NCBI RefSeq assembly: GCF_003576645.1
Contig: NC_044917.1
Location: 20,820,446-20,884,445, forward strand
Source of the DNA: Ipomoea triloba
Lineage: Eukaryota > Streptophyta > Magnoliopsida > Solanales > Convolvulaceae
Reading direction: 5' to 3'
DNA: 64,000 bases
The first letter of the stretch is position 1; each line of letters starts with the position of its first letter. Both the position numbers and the translations under genes were made by a program. Shown here piece after piece: positions 46,932 through 58,450 of this stretch. The notes under the pieces are model-generated. The model saw nothing but the letters and a program-made list of their open reading frames with translations. It did not search any database and was not told where the DNA came from.

Positions 46932-47198
46932 GGCAAATTATTGCATGGACCATGGTCCACACAGCTGTGTGGACCAAAAATAAAAAATACATTATTTTTA
47001 TACTGAAGGTACATTATTTTTGTACTGTAGGTACATTATTTGATATATATCAAATAATGTACCTTCAGTACAAAAGTAATGTACCCTAAAATAATGTACC
47101 TACAGTATAAAAATAATGTACCTTCAGTACAAAAATAATGTACTTTTTATTTTTGGTCCACACAGCTGTGTGGACCATGGTCCATGCAATAATGATTG
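46932..47198. mobile_element. MULE-type MITE with 9-bp TSD ACTAGATAT
   Basis: ACTAGATAT occurs at 46923-46931 and again at 47199-47207. Between them is a nearly perfect foldback: ttattgcatggaccatgg and, on the other side, ccatggtccatgcaataa, then ccacacagctgtgtgg on each arm, then repeats of attatttttgtactg and its complement. A 9-bp duplication is typical of Mutator-like elements. It sits in the C-terminal coding part of the MULE transposase relic. Confidence 0.85.
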
Positions 47199-47207
47199 AC
47201 TAGATAT

Positions 47208-49480
47208 AGTAAAAGGCTTCTTCCTCACAGTAGCAATTGGTTTTTTCAGTCCAGGAGCTTTAACTACAACAGTTTTCTTTCGAATGAAAGGAATCTTGGG
47301 TCTGGTTGGTCTAACTGGCTCCTTCACTAGTTCAACTACACAAAGTTGGACATACAGATCAGCTTCATCAAAGTCCATTTCTGGCTGAGTGTTGACTACA
47401 ATCGCATCTGGTACTAGTTCACGCGCAAGTTCATTCACATCTTCTCCAACAGCTTCTATCACAGGTTCATTAACTGCAAACTCCATCACTGGTTCACTCA
47501 TAGGTTCATTAACTGGTTGAGGAGTTTTCTTTGTTCTAATCCTCTTCTTTGGATTGAGCTACATTGAAAAATAAATTGTAGTTACCAACACTAATAAACA
47601 ATAAACAATTGAATACAGTTAGGAATATTTTTTATCCTTGATGGCTGGATCTGTTGAACACCTCCTTGCATTATGGCCTGGCTGTTTACATTTGCTACAA
47701 TGTAGTTTGATTTGATTCCTTTGCATTGTTGTCAGATTTCTTGGTGCCTTGCTTACTTCTCATGCACTTTTTTTTTCCTTAATCTTCTTGGTCTGCCTGC
47801 CTTACATGTTGTGTACAATGGGCGGAGTGGTGGTTCTCTATCTGTTAATGGCCACTCATCTAGCCCAGCCATAGGATTAATGGAACTTGCATAAACATCC
47901 ATGTAATATCCTGTAGAATACATTGGGTTAACAAAGTTGATGACTTGTAATTTCTTCAACCAAACAGCCCTACTTGCATTATTGCAAGGAATTCCTGTTA
48001 ATTCCCATCTTCTGCAACTACATGTCTTTTTTCCTCAAATCAACTTGTTGACCATCCTCCCACATCTCTCTAACTTCAAACAAATCCTCTTCACATTAAG
48101 TACATAAATAACCTGTTGCTGCCTGTCCATTAACTGCTATTTTCTCCAAAATTCTAGGGCATAGTGTAGACTTCCATTCATTAGCAGTTTTCTTTCTACA
48201 GTTGAACAACCTAGACATTAAGTGATTTCTCAAAGATTCAAGGTATGGTATAAGTGGCAGCTTCCTTGCATCCAAAATCTGGGCATTAAAGCACTCACAT
48301 ATGTTGTTGACCAATACATCACATTGTGTAGAAGTAGTGAAATGAGATATTGGCCATTCACTTGGATGCTTGTCAAATAACCATTGAAATGCATCTATAT
48401 CCAATTCATGAATATTCCTCATTGCTGTAGTGAAGGTGTTCACAATTGTTGCCCTAGTTGCTGTCTAGAGAACATCCTTGAGATTACCATATAAGTGCCT
48501 CACACAGAATCTGTGAATTGCTTGTGGGAACACTTCTTCAAATGCATGGATTAACCCTTTTTGTTTGTCTGAAATAAAAGTCAAATTATTCTCATTTACT
48601 TCTGAAATATCCAAGTCCCTCTTAGTAGTTGCAAAAACCAAGTCCAAGATTCTTTGTTTTCCCCTTCAACAACTGCATAAGCCAAAGGAAAGATGCTGTC
48701 ATTTGGATATATCCCAACAGCTGTCAGTAATTGGCCCCCATTTTCAGCAACTGGACTTGTTTGTACACCCCTATATTCCACTATTACATCAACAAACTTA
48801 TCAAACTCTCTTTCAACTTTCTTCCTTTCAACCAAATCATAATTTGAGTCATAAAATTCTTCTAACACTTCATCCTCATAATCCTCATCATCACTTCCAT
48901 CAGTGTTAGACTCCACATCATGTTCTTCAATATCACTTCCTATGTTAGAGGCATCTGTCAACTCTGGCTTGACTAACCATATCTCCAACTCTCTAGGCTT
49001 ACCAACACAAAGAGAGTTAACTAAAGGCCATGTTTCACATTCTGAATGTAACTCAAGCAAGCCACTTATACCTTTGCCAAACAACTTTATTTCTAGAGGA
49101 TCATACCCTAACTCTTCTACTTTTTCCCTTATGGCACGTTTGGTTCGCGGAATAGGCCTGGAATGGAATAACATTCCCAGTAATAGGCCTATTCATTCCG
49201 TGAACCAAACGTGCTGTTAGTGTAATCATCCCCCACTCATTAACTGACATATAGTCCCAATAGAGACCCCCCACCTACATATTGTGATTTTGGTTCATGG
49301 TTAATCTTTCCACCATGTCTCAACCTAAGTGTGAAATACTCATTTTCTTCACCTATTTCAATATAAAACAAACAAGCAAACCAATTCACATTACTGCACA
49401 ATATAAGACACAGTACATTTAATGCAATACAAATATATACACAGTACATAAAATATTTAATACAAATGGGGACTATCTCA
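47208..49480 (-). pseudogene. MuDR-like (MULE) transposase pseudogene
   Basis: Transposase of a Mutator-like element, decayed. In transcript order: an N-terminal PB1/MuDR-type segment (YFTLRLRHGGKIN ... YVGG, near 49310-49260), interrupted by a MITE at 49134-49214; then RAIREKVEELGYDP and an acidic linker. The catalytic region follows (GGQLLTAVGIYPNDSIFPLA, ESWTWFLQLL, FISDKQKGLIHAFEEVFP, HRFCVRHLYGNLKD), shifted and with a stop near 48466. Then FNAQILDARKLPLIPYLE and a SWIM finger (RRWELTGIPCN-like, near 48000). A CCHC knuckle (CSKCKQPGHNARRC, near 47690) and a charged tail come last. Frame breaks occur near 48650 and 48460. Plant FAR1-type regulators derive from related transposases, but this copy keeps the SWIM and CCHC order of a transposon. 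Confidence 0.8.
49134..49214. mobile_element. 81-bp hairpin MITE in the MULE transposase
   Basis: gcacgtttggttcgcgg at the left mirrors ccgtgaaccaaacgtgc at the right, and aataggcctgg mirrors ccag-taataggcct towards the centre. It interrupts the transposase frame between the N-terminal segment and RAIREK. A target duplication is not certain. Confidence 0.7.
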
Positions 49481-50210
49481 TTAGTTGATGCCAACCAATA
49501 TTGCAGTTAAATATTACATATGCTTTACTAAGTCAAAAAAAATTTGACACATGTGGTCCCCAACATTGCAATGTACAGATACTTTACTCAATACAAATGA
49601 GGGTCATTTTTTAACACTCATTCACACAAATCAAGCAGCATATGGCCACATGTGGTCCCTACAGAACATAAACACAGTACATATATCATACATATGCTTT
49701 GTGCTTCAATTTTCATAGTAAACACATATAACACTAATCACATGGGGACAATTGCTTGCTTACCACTTCACTTTTCACAAAAATCAAATACAAAATGACA
49801 AACACAAACTACTTTATACTTCGAAATACACAAACACAGTGGCACCTTACTACTTTTCACTTTAACATTTACTCCATCTATATATAAGCACAAACAAACC
49901 AACATATATAGATACAACAATGCTTACCATATTTTGGAGTGCCTTCGCCCCTTTTCCGTCGTCTTGAATACATTGCTCAACTGCTCCAACTTCTCAGTGC
50001 GCGCCTTTGATAGATTAGGGAAGAAATTTGAGTGGCGTAAGTAGGGCTCTTGGTTTGCTTGATTCTGTTCGAGTAAATGGGTTCTAGGGTTCTTACTTGG
50101 TGATTTTTGCTTCGACAGTGATAGACTGATAGGGAAGACTAAAGTTTGGGAGGAAAGAGACCAAGAAACCGGTCAAATGGGAACTTAAATATGAAATGGA
50201 TATTCTTCCC

Positions 50211-50359
50211 CTCAACTTAACACCGGATTGACAGTTTCACTAATGAAGGACAAATTTGGGTGATAACACTAAAGTCTGGGACCACTTTACGAGACCAAAG
50301 TCGTTTAGAACTAAATTGACAAAAACCACTATAGTCAAGGACAATTTTGGGTATTAACT
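50211..50359 (-). mobile_element. MULE terminal inverted repeat (5' end of the transposase element)
   Basis: Read on the minus strand it begins GAGTTAATACCCAAAATTG and continues with gactatagtggtttttgtc and ttagttctaaacg phrases, the standard sort of MULE TIR. It lies upstream of the transposase relic. No matching 3' TIR was found before 46800, so the far end may be deleted. Confidence 0.6.
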
Positions 50360-50429
50360 CTATATATAAATATATAAAATACTCACATAACACACATATA
50401 CACAAAATACTTCTTCATATTTAAATACG

Positions 50430-50488
<59 letters not shown>

Positions 50489-50814
50489 TATAAGTACGAA
50501 ATACATACATAATATATACCCACATACATATACCGAATACTCACAATCTATTAATATATATACATATACGAAATACACCTATATACTTATTCTAAGTATA
50601 ATATATACGAATTTACACACATTAAATATAAGTAATATATATATATGAAATATATACTTATATATAGTTTTTTTTTATAAAATACAACACACGTACATAG
50701 CTATAAATTTTGTAGAAATTTAAATATAAACTTATTACTTACAGACGTATATATCAAATTACTACAACATATGTATTTAATACATTCCACATACATACAT
50801 GTATAACAACAATA

Positions 50815-50906
<92 letters not shown>

Positions 50907-51624
50907 CATACATCACATACGTACATACCTTATATATTATTTTTCCTACTTTAATAAAATACGTACATACCTTATATATTATTTTTCCTACTTTAATAAA
51001 AATAAAATGTATTCATATAAAATACAAACCATATACTTTCCTACTCATTATTTCATGCACTAAAATCACAAGTAAATAAATATATCCTTCATATGCATAA
51101 AATTTTATTAAGTGTAATTTATACACTTCTCAATCACACATACTACTTAAAACATATAGGAAAACAAGGGAAAGGCATAGGGTGAAAATTCCACTTACTT
51201 GAGAGTTTAGTTCTTCCATTTTTTTTTCTCTTAAACCTTCAAAGGTTTAATGTCAACTCCTCTATCACCCATCATCCAATCAATATATAAACATAAGAAC
51301 ACAAATAAGCACATAAAATCATGAAACCTATTTCTCTTTCTACCCAATAAAATATAAATAAAATAGGATAAAACTTACTAGGCTTGGAGAATTATACTCC
51401 ACTCTTGAAAAAATGAGAAGAAAGAAGGATTTATTTTTTTTTATGGGGGAGGACAACAATGTAAAGAAGAAGAAAGGAGAAAATGAAATTTTTTTTTCTT
51501 TGTTGTGGAATTCGGCCAAGGGGAAGAGAAGAAAAAGAAAGACAAAGTTATCTCATCTCATCATCAATCAAAAATTAATATAATCTATGATTAAATCAAT
51601 TAAAATAAGTATTTAAATAAATAA

Positions 51625-51666
<42 letters not shown>

Positions 51667-51951
51667 CCTTGTTCACATGAGGATTATGAGGACCCATCAT
51701 AACCATCCAAATCATTAGGTTAAATGATTGAGATTAGTTAGGATTAAGTGAGGGATACATGCTCCAAATTTGGATTAAGGGCAAGTAGGAGAATGAACAA
51801 GAATTTTAATTAAAGTAGTATTTGAATTAACAAAAAAGAAGTTGGAGTCATACATAGATAAGGAAACACACGCTACTGTCCTCATAGTTAAGAGGCTTTA
51901 CGAAAATTGGGAAAACAGAAGAGAATTAGCACAGAAGCACGACACGCCGCA
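50360..51951. repeat. microsatellite-rich spacer
   Basis: (AT)n at 50434-50484 and 50819-50904, and (GT)n at 51638-51665. A tandem duplication of a 42-bp unit containing tacataccttatatattat lies at about 50918-51000. An A- and G-rich stretch (51400-51550) with no clear open frame follows. No gene is supported. Confidence 0.6.
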
Positions 51952-52877
51952 ATGGAAGATGATGGAGTGACGGATTTCGAACAACACTATGATGCGGCGA
52001 AACAGTATGGTAAGTTCTGAAAACTGCAGTAGTTATAATACGTTTGAAAAATGAATAATTCTATGAAGAAAGTAGTGAAAAACCGTGGTTGGTGGTAGAA
52101 CCAAATGCATTGATATTGGTAGTGGTGAAAGGTTAGAGAAGGTTATATATATAGTGGTGTGCCTGAGCTATATAAATCGTTTGCCTGGTATTTATGGGTT
52201 GTGTGACTGGCGTGTATTAGAGTATAAATATACGTAATGAATAGACTGAAATTATAAAAAGAGGGTAGATTGTATAATTTAATCAATTGCATAACAATGA
52301 AAACATGAATATGAATTTTACATAGTTGCATTAATAGGAGAAGGTGAATAAGGGTGGATTATGATGATAATACTAGGTTGGATGACAATGAGCAAGAAAT
52401 AATGTTTAATTACATGGTCTTTGTTTTGGGTTGTTACTAGCAGGAAGTGAACTTATTTTTTAATAGAAGGAAAAAAAAAGCACAATAATGATTAACTCAA
52501 GTGCATGAATATGGCTGTATTTGGTGGAATAATTATGCATATGAACATGGAAAACTATGAGGACGCCTAGAACAAACTATAAATTAATCCCAGAACACTA
52601 GTTGTTCATTTAGCCTGAAATGCAATCTACGCAATTTGTATGCCATGTACTGATATAATGTGTGCTACAATAAAAAAAATCATGTGCCCAGAAGTACAGG
52701 GAGCAAATTCCGAAGCGTCCGGATCGCAGAATTGCCAAGAAGAAAGAGACGACTTTTTACCATACTGTGATGAAGCAAAGAAACCATACATCGGGCAACG
52801 TTTTGAGACAATAGATGCTGGTGTGCAGTTTTACAAACAGTACGCATCTTTGGCAGGTTTCGATGTAAGATACATCA
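51952..52877 (+). pseudogene. FAR1/FRS-type gene, 5' part, interrupted by a retrotransposon
   Basis: FAR1-related proteins are nuclear factors derived from MULE transposases. A likely exon 1 (51952-52009) encodes MEDDGVTDFEQHYDAAKQY and ends at a strong donor (tatg/gtaagt). Exon 2 probably starts at 52692 (cccag/aagtac), which keeps the frame, and encodes an acidic lead followed by KKPYIGQRFETIDAGVQFYKQYA and AGFDVRY, the start of the FAR1 DNA-binding domain. At 52878 the LTR starts and the domain is cut. The rest of the gene should lie beyond the 3' LTR, outside the window. The intron model is a prediction. Confidence 0.6.
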
Positions 52878-54158
52878 TGATAAGCGCCAAGAATAGTCGA
52901 GTTTAGGGTAAGTTATAGGACGCTAATGCGCGGTTTTAATTTGTCACCCATTTGTAGTAATTTCATGCATAAAAAACTTTGATGTAATCAAATCTGCAAA
53001 CTTGGCTTTATATTATGTTTCAAAGTCATTCCCGCAGGACAGAACAGGTCCCGAGGTCGAAAATAAGGAACAAACGGAGAAGCAAATAGGCAGGGGTTAA
53101 TCCACGTTGCCTCCACGCATGGAGGAGGCGTGGAACATTTCTAGTAGGGTTCCACGCAATACTCCACGCGTGGAGCTAACGTGGATCGGGCCATTAAGGG
53201 CAAATTCGGGATTTCGACTTTTGGAAAGCTATTTAAACCCTTCCCCTGCATTTTTGAGGGGATCCCCAATTTTAGTTTAGATATGATTTCAATTGTTCTC
53301 TCTCCTTTGGGGAATTCTCCCACAATTCCTAGTGTAGATTTCTTAGTTAGGGGTAGATCTAGCTAGAATTGGAGCACAATGGCAATGAAGGTGTAACAGA
53401 TCCATTGGATTGACTAGGTATCTCTACTCTATTCTTATTTTTAGTAAGTGCATTGTTATTTCCATTTGATTTCCTTGATAATTTCTATTGCTTTAATCTT
53501 TGATTTGAATTATGTTTGAGTAGATTAGTTGAGGGAATTGATTGCCCCACATTAGCTCTTATGATTGATGATTGAATTCTTTCATTTGATTGTGAAATTG
53601 ATGAAGTAGGGTGCTAGTCTTGTGTGGTTGATATTTTTCATGATTTGCTTATATTTCCGGTCGAGGTAGACAGTAGACCTAGTGAAAGTGAGTGATTGCG
53701 CGATAGCGGGTCCTCATGAGTCCAAATCATCCACATCCCCGCCCTCTATCCGGAAGGATGAGGTCCGGGAGGAGTGGTAGACCACATGTTTGATGAAATG
53801 CCCCAACCAAATGAGGACTTGGGAATCCGAGTGTGACGCCACTCGGTGAAGGTACCGTGGGCTCCCGTGATTACTCCCGAACCTCGTTTCCACAATATCT
53901 ATAGTGCGGTCAATTGCGTCGGCTAATTAAAGCATTCAACTCCCTTGTTCTTTTAAACCATTTTCTTTAGATTCACCCTTGCAACTCTTCACCCATGATT
54001 CAATTGCTCCCTAGTAATCCTTGTAACTCTTGCCTCTTAACCTTCTAAATGCCAACACTGCTTCAACTCCAATTTTTCATCCTTGAGAATACGACACTCG
54101 GGGAACTTCTTCCTCGTTTTATCACCTTCACTCACCTCACCGTAAACTGCATCCATCA
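52878..54158 (+). repeat. 5' LTR of the Athila/Tat-like element, 1281 bp
   Basis: Starts TGATAAGCGCC and ends CATCCATCA. It has palindromic TCCACGCGTGGA at 53163-53174, with a decayed copy near 53116. The cgcgatagcgg and gtgacgccactcgg blocks recur in the solo LTR at 56740-57959. Confidence 0.8.
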
Positions 54159-54161
54159 AAA

Positions 54162-54179
54162 TGGTGTCGTTGCTGGGGA
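54162..54179 (+). promoter_or_regulatory. primer-binding site, tRNA-Asp-like, mutated
   Basis: tggtgtcgttgctgggga follows the LTR by three bases. Compared with the usual Athila/Tat site TGGCGCCGTTGCCGGGGA (from memory), it differs at three positions, all C to T. Confidence 0.6.
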
Positions 54180-54409
54180 TGGCAAACGGTTTGTGAATTG
54201 TGCTTGACATTTAGTAAGTTGTGTGTTAAGAGTTCTTGAATTGTTTTTTCTTTTTGTTTATTTTCTTTTCTTACTTTTGTTGATTGATTGGAAACGTGAG
54301 CTTATTCGTCTTGCATATCATGTGCTCACTTGCAACTACTTTTAGTTGCAAAGACTTGGTGTTGGTTAAGCTTTGTGCAAAGAATTTGTATTGAAAATTA
54401 TTTAGGTGT

Positions 54410-55183
54410 TTGCCAATGAGTGCCTACATGAATCCACATGGTTACCCACACCATGGAGGACAACATTTTAGAACTATGCCCCCCCAAACCTTTGAACATC
54501 ACCCATATTATCAATCATATCCTTATTCTTACCCACCAACACCTTATCATTATACCCCACTTACGTGTCCATACTCAAATCCTTATCCTACCTATAACCC
54601 TCTGTCATACACTATCTCCTATGTGCATGAAAAAGAGAGGATTGAAAAATCAACACGCCATGAAGAAGAGGAATCATTGAGTTCTATAGCAGAAAATATC
54701 AACAACCAATTGTACTATGTGATGAGGGAGATTGATCCGAAATGTGAATTGCCAACAAAGACCGTCATCTCCCCGAAAAATGATCCTCTACCTCATAATA
54801 AGCCTCTACCAAAGCACACATTTGAGCCACACTTCTATCCTACCTCGTACGCGAACATTTGTTACCCACTCCCAGCACAATTTCACCAAGGATATCATGC
54901 TATACACTTTCAAGAAACACCATTTCCTACTCCATATTTCAACCATGATCACCCCTCCACAAGATTACCTTGCGATGAATTTTCACCGGACAAAGATGAT
55001 ATCAAAGTTCTCAAAGAGAAGGTAGAAATGTTCATACAAGCAGCCAAGGAAGATACGACTAAGTTAAGGGCCGAACTCCGGAGTGAAATGAAAGATTATC
55101 TTGCCATCCTTCGGGAGGAAGGACTCCCATTGGACGACATTGAAAGATTATCTTGCCATCCTTCGGAAGGAAGGAATTCATGA
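54410..55183 (+). CDS. gag-like ORF of the Athila/Tat-like element, 257 aa
   Basis: An intact frame whose N-terminal 90 residues are rich in Tyr, Pro and His (HHPYYQSYPYSYPPTPYHY), followed by a charged part and a coiled-coil-like end (DDIKVLKEKVEMFIQAAKEDTT). Such PYH-rich proteins are commonly found after the primer site of pol-less Athila/Tat relatives. No zinc knuckle or protease is visible. It ends after a duplicated attatcttgccatccttcgg phrase (55094 and 55147), and that duplication may itself have caused the stop. Function unknown. Confidence 0.5.
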   Translation: MPMSAYMNPHGYPHHGGQHFRTMPPQTFEHHPYYQSYPYSYPPTPYHYTPLTCPYSNPYPTYNPLSYTISYVHEKERIEKSTRHEEEESLSSIAENINNQLYYVMREIDPKCELPTKTVISPKNDPLPHNKPLPKHTFEPHFYPTSYANICYPLPAQFHQGYHAIHFQETPFPTPYFNHDHPSTRLPCDEFSPDKDDIKVLKEKVEMFIQAAKEDTTKLRAELRSEMKDYLAILREEGLPLDDIERLSCHPSEGRNS

Positions 55184-55360
55184 ACAGAATCTCACCCCAT
55201 ATAGATTGTCCCACCATGGATGACTACCCGATGCTTGGAGTTGAACCAAAAAGGACTAATGGAGCGGAAGGAAGAAGTGAGTGGAGAGAGGTGAATGTAA
55301 AAGAAAGAGATATGAGGAGTGAGACTTTAAGGCTTAATGAAATTTTGACTCTCGTGTTGA

Positions 55361-56029
55361 ATGATTAAAAAAAATGAAATTGAGAGTGAGGATGACGATA
55401 ACATTGAGGTCGTGTGGGAAGATGATGGGCCAGAACATGGTATAATTCTTAACCCTTATTATAATAACCAATTGGGAAATCATAGTGCTCATATTTTTGT
55501 GGACTCCACTTGCGATACTTGTGAGGAGGATTCCTTATTGGAAGATGATTCCATTGATTTTTCTAGAAAGAACTCGATGAGTGAAGAGGATAATGAGTCG
55601 TTTTACTCTTGTGATAATGAGTTTGAGGAAAGTGAGAATGTTGACAAGGAGGATGAGGAAATATTCGAGATTGAAAAGAAAGATGATGTGCTTACTAAGA
55701 AGGTTGACCCTGTTGACACTTACACTAGGAAAATTTTGGAGAATTCGGGTGGAAAAGAGGAGGCATGTGACATAATGATTGTTCAAAAGTTTACTCTCGA
55801 CAAAGAAACCTTTACGGGAGGACTAAGAGAAGAAGAGGGAAGGAAAATGCATACTATCTTAGAGAGATTAGGGAGAGTTCGCATTGACTATGTGTACCAA
55901 TTTACACTATTTGCTATTCCCTTCCTCGTTTTTGAATTCAAGAACGTCCTACACCTTCGGGCGGTCCTTGAAGCGAAAGTTCATGGGACGGTTGGTAAGG
56001 TCCCAAGATCGGTGTGCTGCGAAGGATAG
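55361..56029 (+). CDS. acidic ORF of the Athila/Tat-like element, 222 aa
   Basis: Very acidic N-terminal half (SEDDDNIEVVWEDDG, SCDNEFEESENVDKEDEE), then a conserved-looking tail (FTLFAIPFLVFEFKNVL, RSVCCEG). A short overlapping frame at 55153-55368 may connect it to the gag-like ORF before frameshifts. The sequence after its stop (tgtctagccaaagacgttaaacg) also resembles the 3' end of such element proteins. No catalytic domain recognised. Confidence 0.45.
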   Translation: MIKKNEIESEDDDNIEVVWEDDGPEHGIILNPYYNNQLGNHSAHIFVDSTCDTCEEDSLLEDDSIDFSRKNSMSEEDNESFYSCDNEFEESENVDKEDEEIFEIEKKDDVLTKKVDPVDTYTRKILENSGGKEEACDIMIVQKFTLDKETFTGGLREEEGRKMHTILERLGRVRIDYVYQFTLFAIPFLVFEFKNVLHLRAVLEAKVHGTVGKVPRSVCCEG

Positions 56030-56739
56030 AGCACACCGTGTCTAGCCAAAGACGTTAAACGTGGCGCGCTTGGAAAGCATTCCCAATGTTATCTTTTAGG
56101 ATTTATAACTTCTATTTTTGTTTTCATCTTGTTTTCTTTTGGTTATTAGTGATTTCTGTTTTTTGTATAGCCCCATTTGAACTAACAACGCATATTATGC
56201 ATTCGGAGGGCATGTTTTGACCACAAGTCATCAACAATAGTAAAGGAGGCAAAAGTAACCAAAGTGGGACTTATTAGACAAGTCCATGCTACCCTCACGC
56301 GTGGAGAGGGCGTGGACAAATTCTAGTATGGTTCCACGCTGGCATCCACGCGTGGAGCGGCGTGGAACAAAACCAGTGCACATCCACGCCACCCTCCACG
56401 CGTGGATGTAGCGTGGACACGCACCAGAAGGGTTGCGAGAAATAGCAAAAAAAGTGTTTAAATACCCCCCCCCTTTCTTCATTTCCTCGTATTCCACGAG
56501 CAAAACACTTCCTCAAGGTAAAAACACTCCATCCTAGAGCATCTTTCTTACTAGATTTCAAGGTCATTGCATATTCCAAGTCAGCTAAAGAGGTAATTTT
56601 CATAACTCTATATTTCATTTGGTCAATATGCTAGATTGTTGCTTTGCTGGTTATCTCTCTATAACCCTACATTATGTTGTACTATCCCATGGTTCCATTA
56701 TTTTGAAAGGATATCTATATTGAGATTGAGCTTGCATTA
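56030..56739. other. internal spacer with palindromic CCACGCGTGG repeats
   Basis: Perfect TCCACGCGTGGA palindromes lie at 56345-56356 and 56395-56406, with near copies at about 56297 and 56374. A taaatacccccccc stretch follows. LTR-like in composition, possibly a further truncated LTR. Minus-strand frames here (56231-56618) are not supported. Confidence 0.5.
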
Positions 56740-57959
56740 TGATAAGTGCCAAAAACAGTCAAAATTCGGGTTATGTTTAGATGATATTTTAATGTCTCAG
56801 CACCCAATTATGATCACTTTCATGGATAAAACCTCTAATTAGCTTCTATTTGACAAATCCAACTCAAGAAAAATACTTTGAGTCATTTCCGAAGGATACA
56901 GCAAAGTTTTGGGCCAAAAGAAGCAACAAACAAAGAATCCATCAAGCAGGAGGCTGCCACGCGCCATCACACGCGTGTGAGCAGGCGTGGAATTAATCCA
57001 GAAAGCTCCGTGGAAGCGGGACAGTAGGGCAGCAGCGGAAATTCGACTTCTTAGACAGCTATTTGAACTCTTCTTTCTCAATTTTAGAGGAGGACTCTCC
57101 CAACTTTCAGATCTGATTTTTCTCTCTATTTCTTCCCCTTGGGGGAGGAAAAACACACAAAATTACCATTAGAGTAGTGTAGATCTTAAGATTGAAGATG
57201 GATTGAAGATGTAGACTCAACTATTCCTTGGGTAACATACTTTTTCCATTAAATTGCTAGTTTATATTTATTATTAAAAGTAATTTCTATTTTGTTGTCT
57301 TGAATGATTTCCATGATTGAGTAGAGTATTTTGGGCGTGTGAGCCGTTATTAAACTCTTGATTGTTGTTTAGAATTTGTTCTATGGTTTTGAAAGATGAA
57401 GGAGTAGGATTGATGTTTGTATGGTTAAAGTTGTTCAAGCTTTACTTCTATTTCGGCCGGAATAGCTAGTAATCTGTAGGGAAATGAGAGTGTGCGCGAT
57501 AGCGGCCTCTCACGAGCCCCACTCACCCATATCTCTGCTCTTAGTCCGAAAGGACAAGATCCTAGAGGAGTGGTAGACTAGGTGTTCGATGAAATGCCTC
57601 AACCGAATGAGGATTGAGAGTCTGAGTGTGACGCCACTCGGTACTAATACCTTAACTCCCTTACTCGATCACAAAACTCGTTTTCCAAATCCCCTATGAA
57701 GATCAATCAAGTTGTTTAACTTCGGTGCACACCCCTTTTTAATTTCCCTTGCTTCTTTAGCTAAATTTCCTTTCTACAACCCCCAAACTTACTTACCAAA
57801 CCAATCTTTTGTAATACTTGTAACTCTTGCCTTTTAACCCCGATGATGCCAACACCAATTTAATTCCCATTCGCCATCCTTGAGAGACACGACACTCGGG
57901 GAGTCTTGACTCTTCGTTTTACCACCTTCACATTCACTCCCACTAAATCCACAACACCA
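56740..57959 (+). mobile_element. solo LTR, 1220 bp, TSD CATTA, nested in the Athila/Tat-like element
   Basis: It begins TGATAAGTGCC and ends ACAACACCA. CATTA is duplicated at 56735-56739 and 57960-57964. It shares many blocks with the 5' LTR at 52878 (gtgcgcgatagcgg, gtgacgccactcgg, cgacactcggggag) and so belongs to the same superfamily, but is clearly diverged. No internal region. Confidence 0.82.
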
Positions 57960-58450
57960 CATTATTACTACATTGTGGAAATTTTATGATTTTGTAAGCT
58001 CATTGGTGCTAGAATGATGAACCCTAGGTGAAAATTTGGGGATTTCTTGCTTGACTAGAATAATTGTGAAATTGGAAGCATATGAAAAGAGTAATGATGT
58101 TTTATTGCTTTATGGCTGCTACATTGTTGATTCCGCATACACATTTGTTGCTTTTGGGCTCACTTGCTCACTTCATTCTTCAACCTCAAGTTGTCTTGAG
58201 GAAGAAGATGAAGTTGACTTTTGTGTTGACTTTTGAATTCAAAATTGCTTCTAGTATGTGGATGACTATTGTTATTTGTTGAATTTGGGGAATTTGTTTA
58301 GAAAATGATGGGAAAAAGTTGAAAGACAAAAGACGGAAGTGTGAGGATCTTGAAATTGTTATAATGGAATTCATGATGATAAGTTCTTGCCTTGAAATGA
58401 GAAAATATTTCCTTGTATTATGTTGTAATTGTTGATTTTTTTAATAGGAA

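Noticed and set aside
48565..49220. Plus-strand frames of 105-114 codons
   Set aside because: They are shadows of the minus-strand MULE transposase.
51170..51560. A reversed gypsy LTR segment
   Set aside because: A few short phrases recall LTR leader sequence in reverse complement, but no end, duplication or longer match could be seen.
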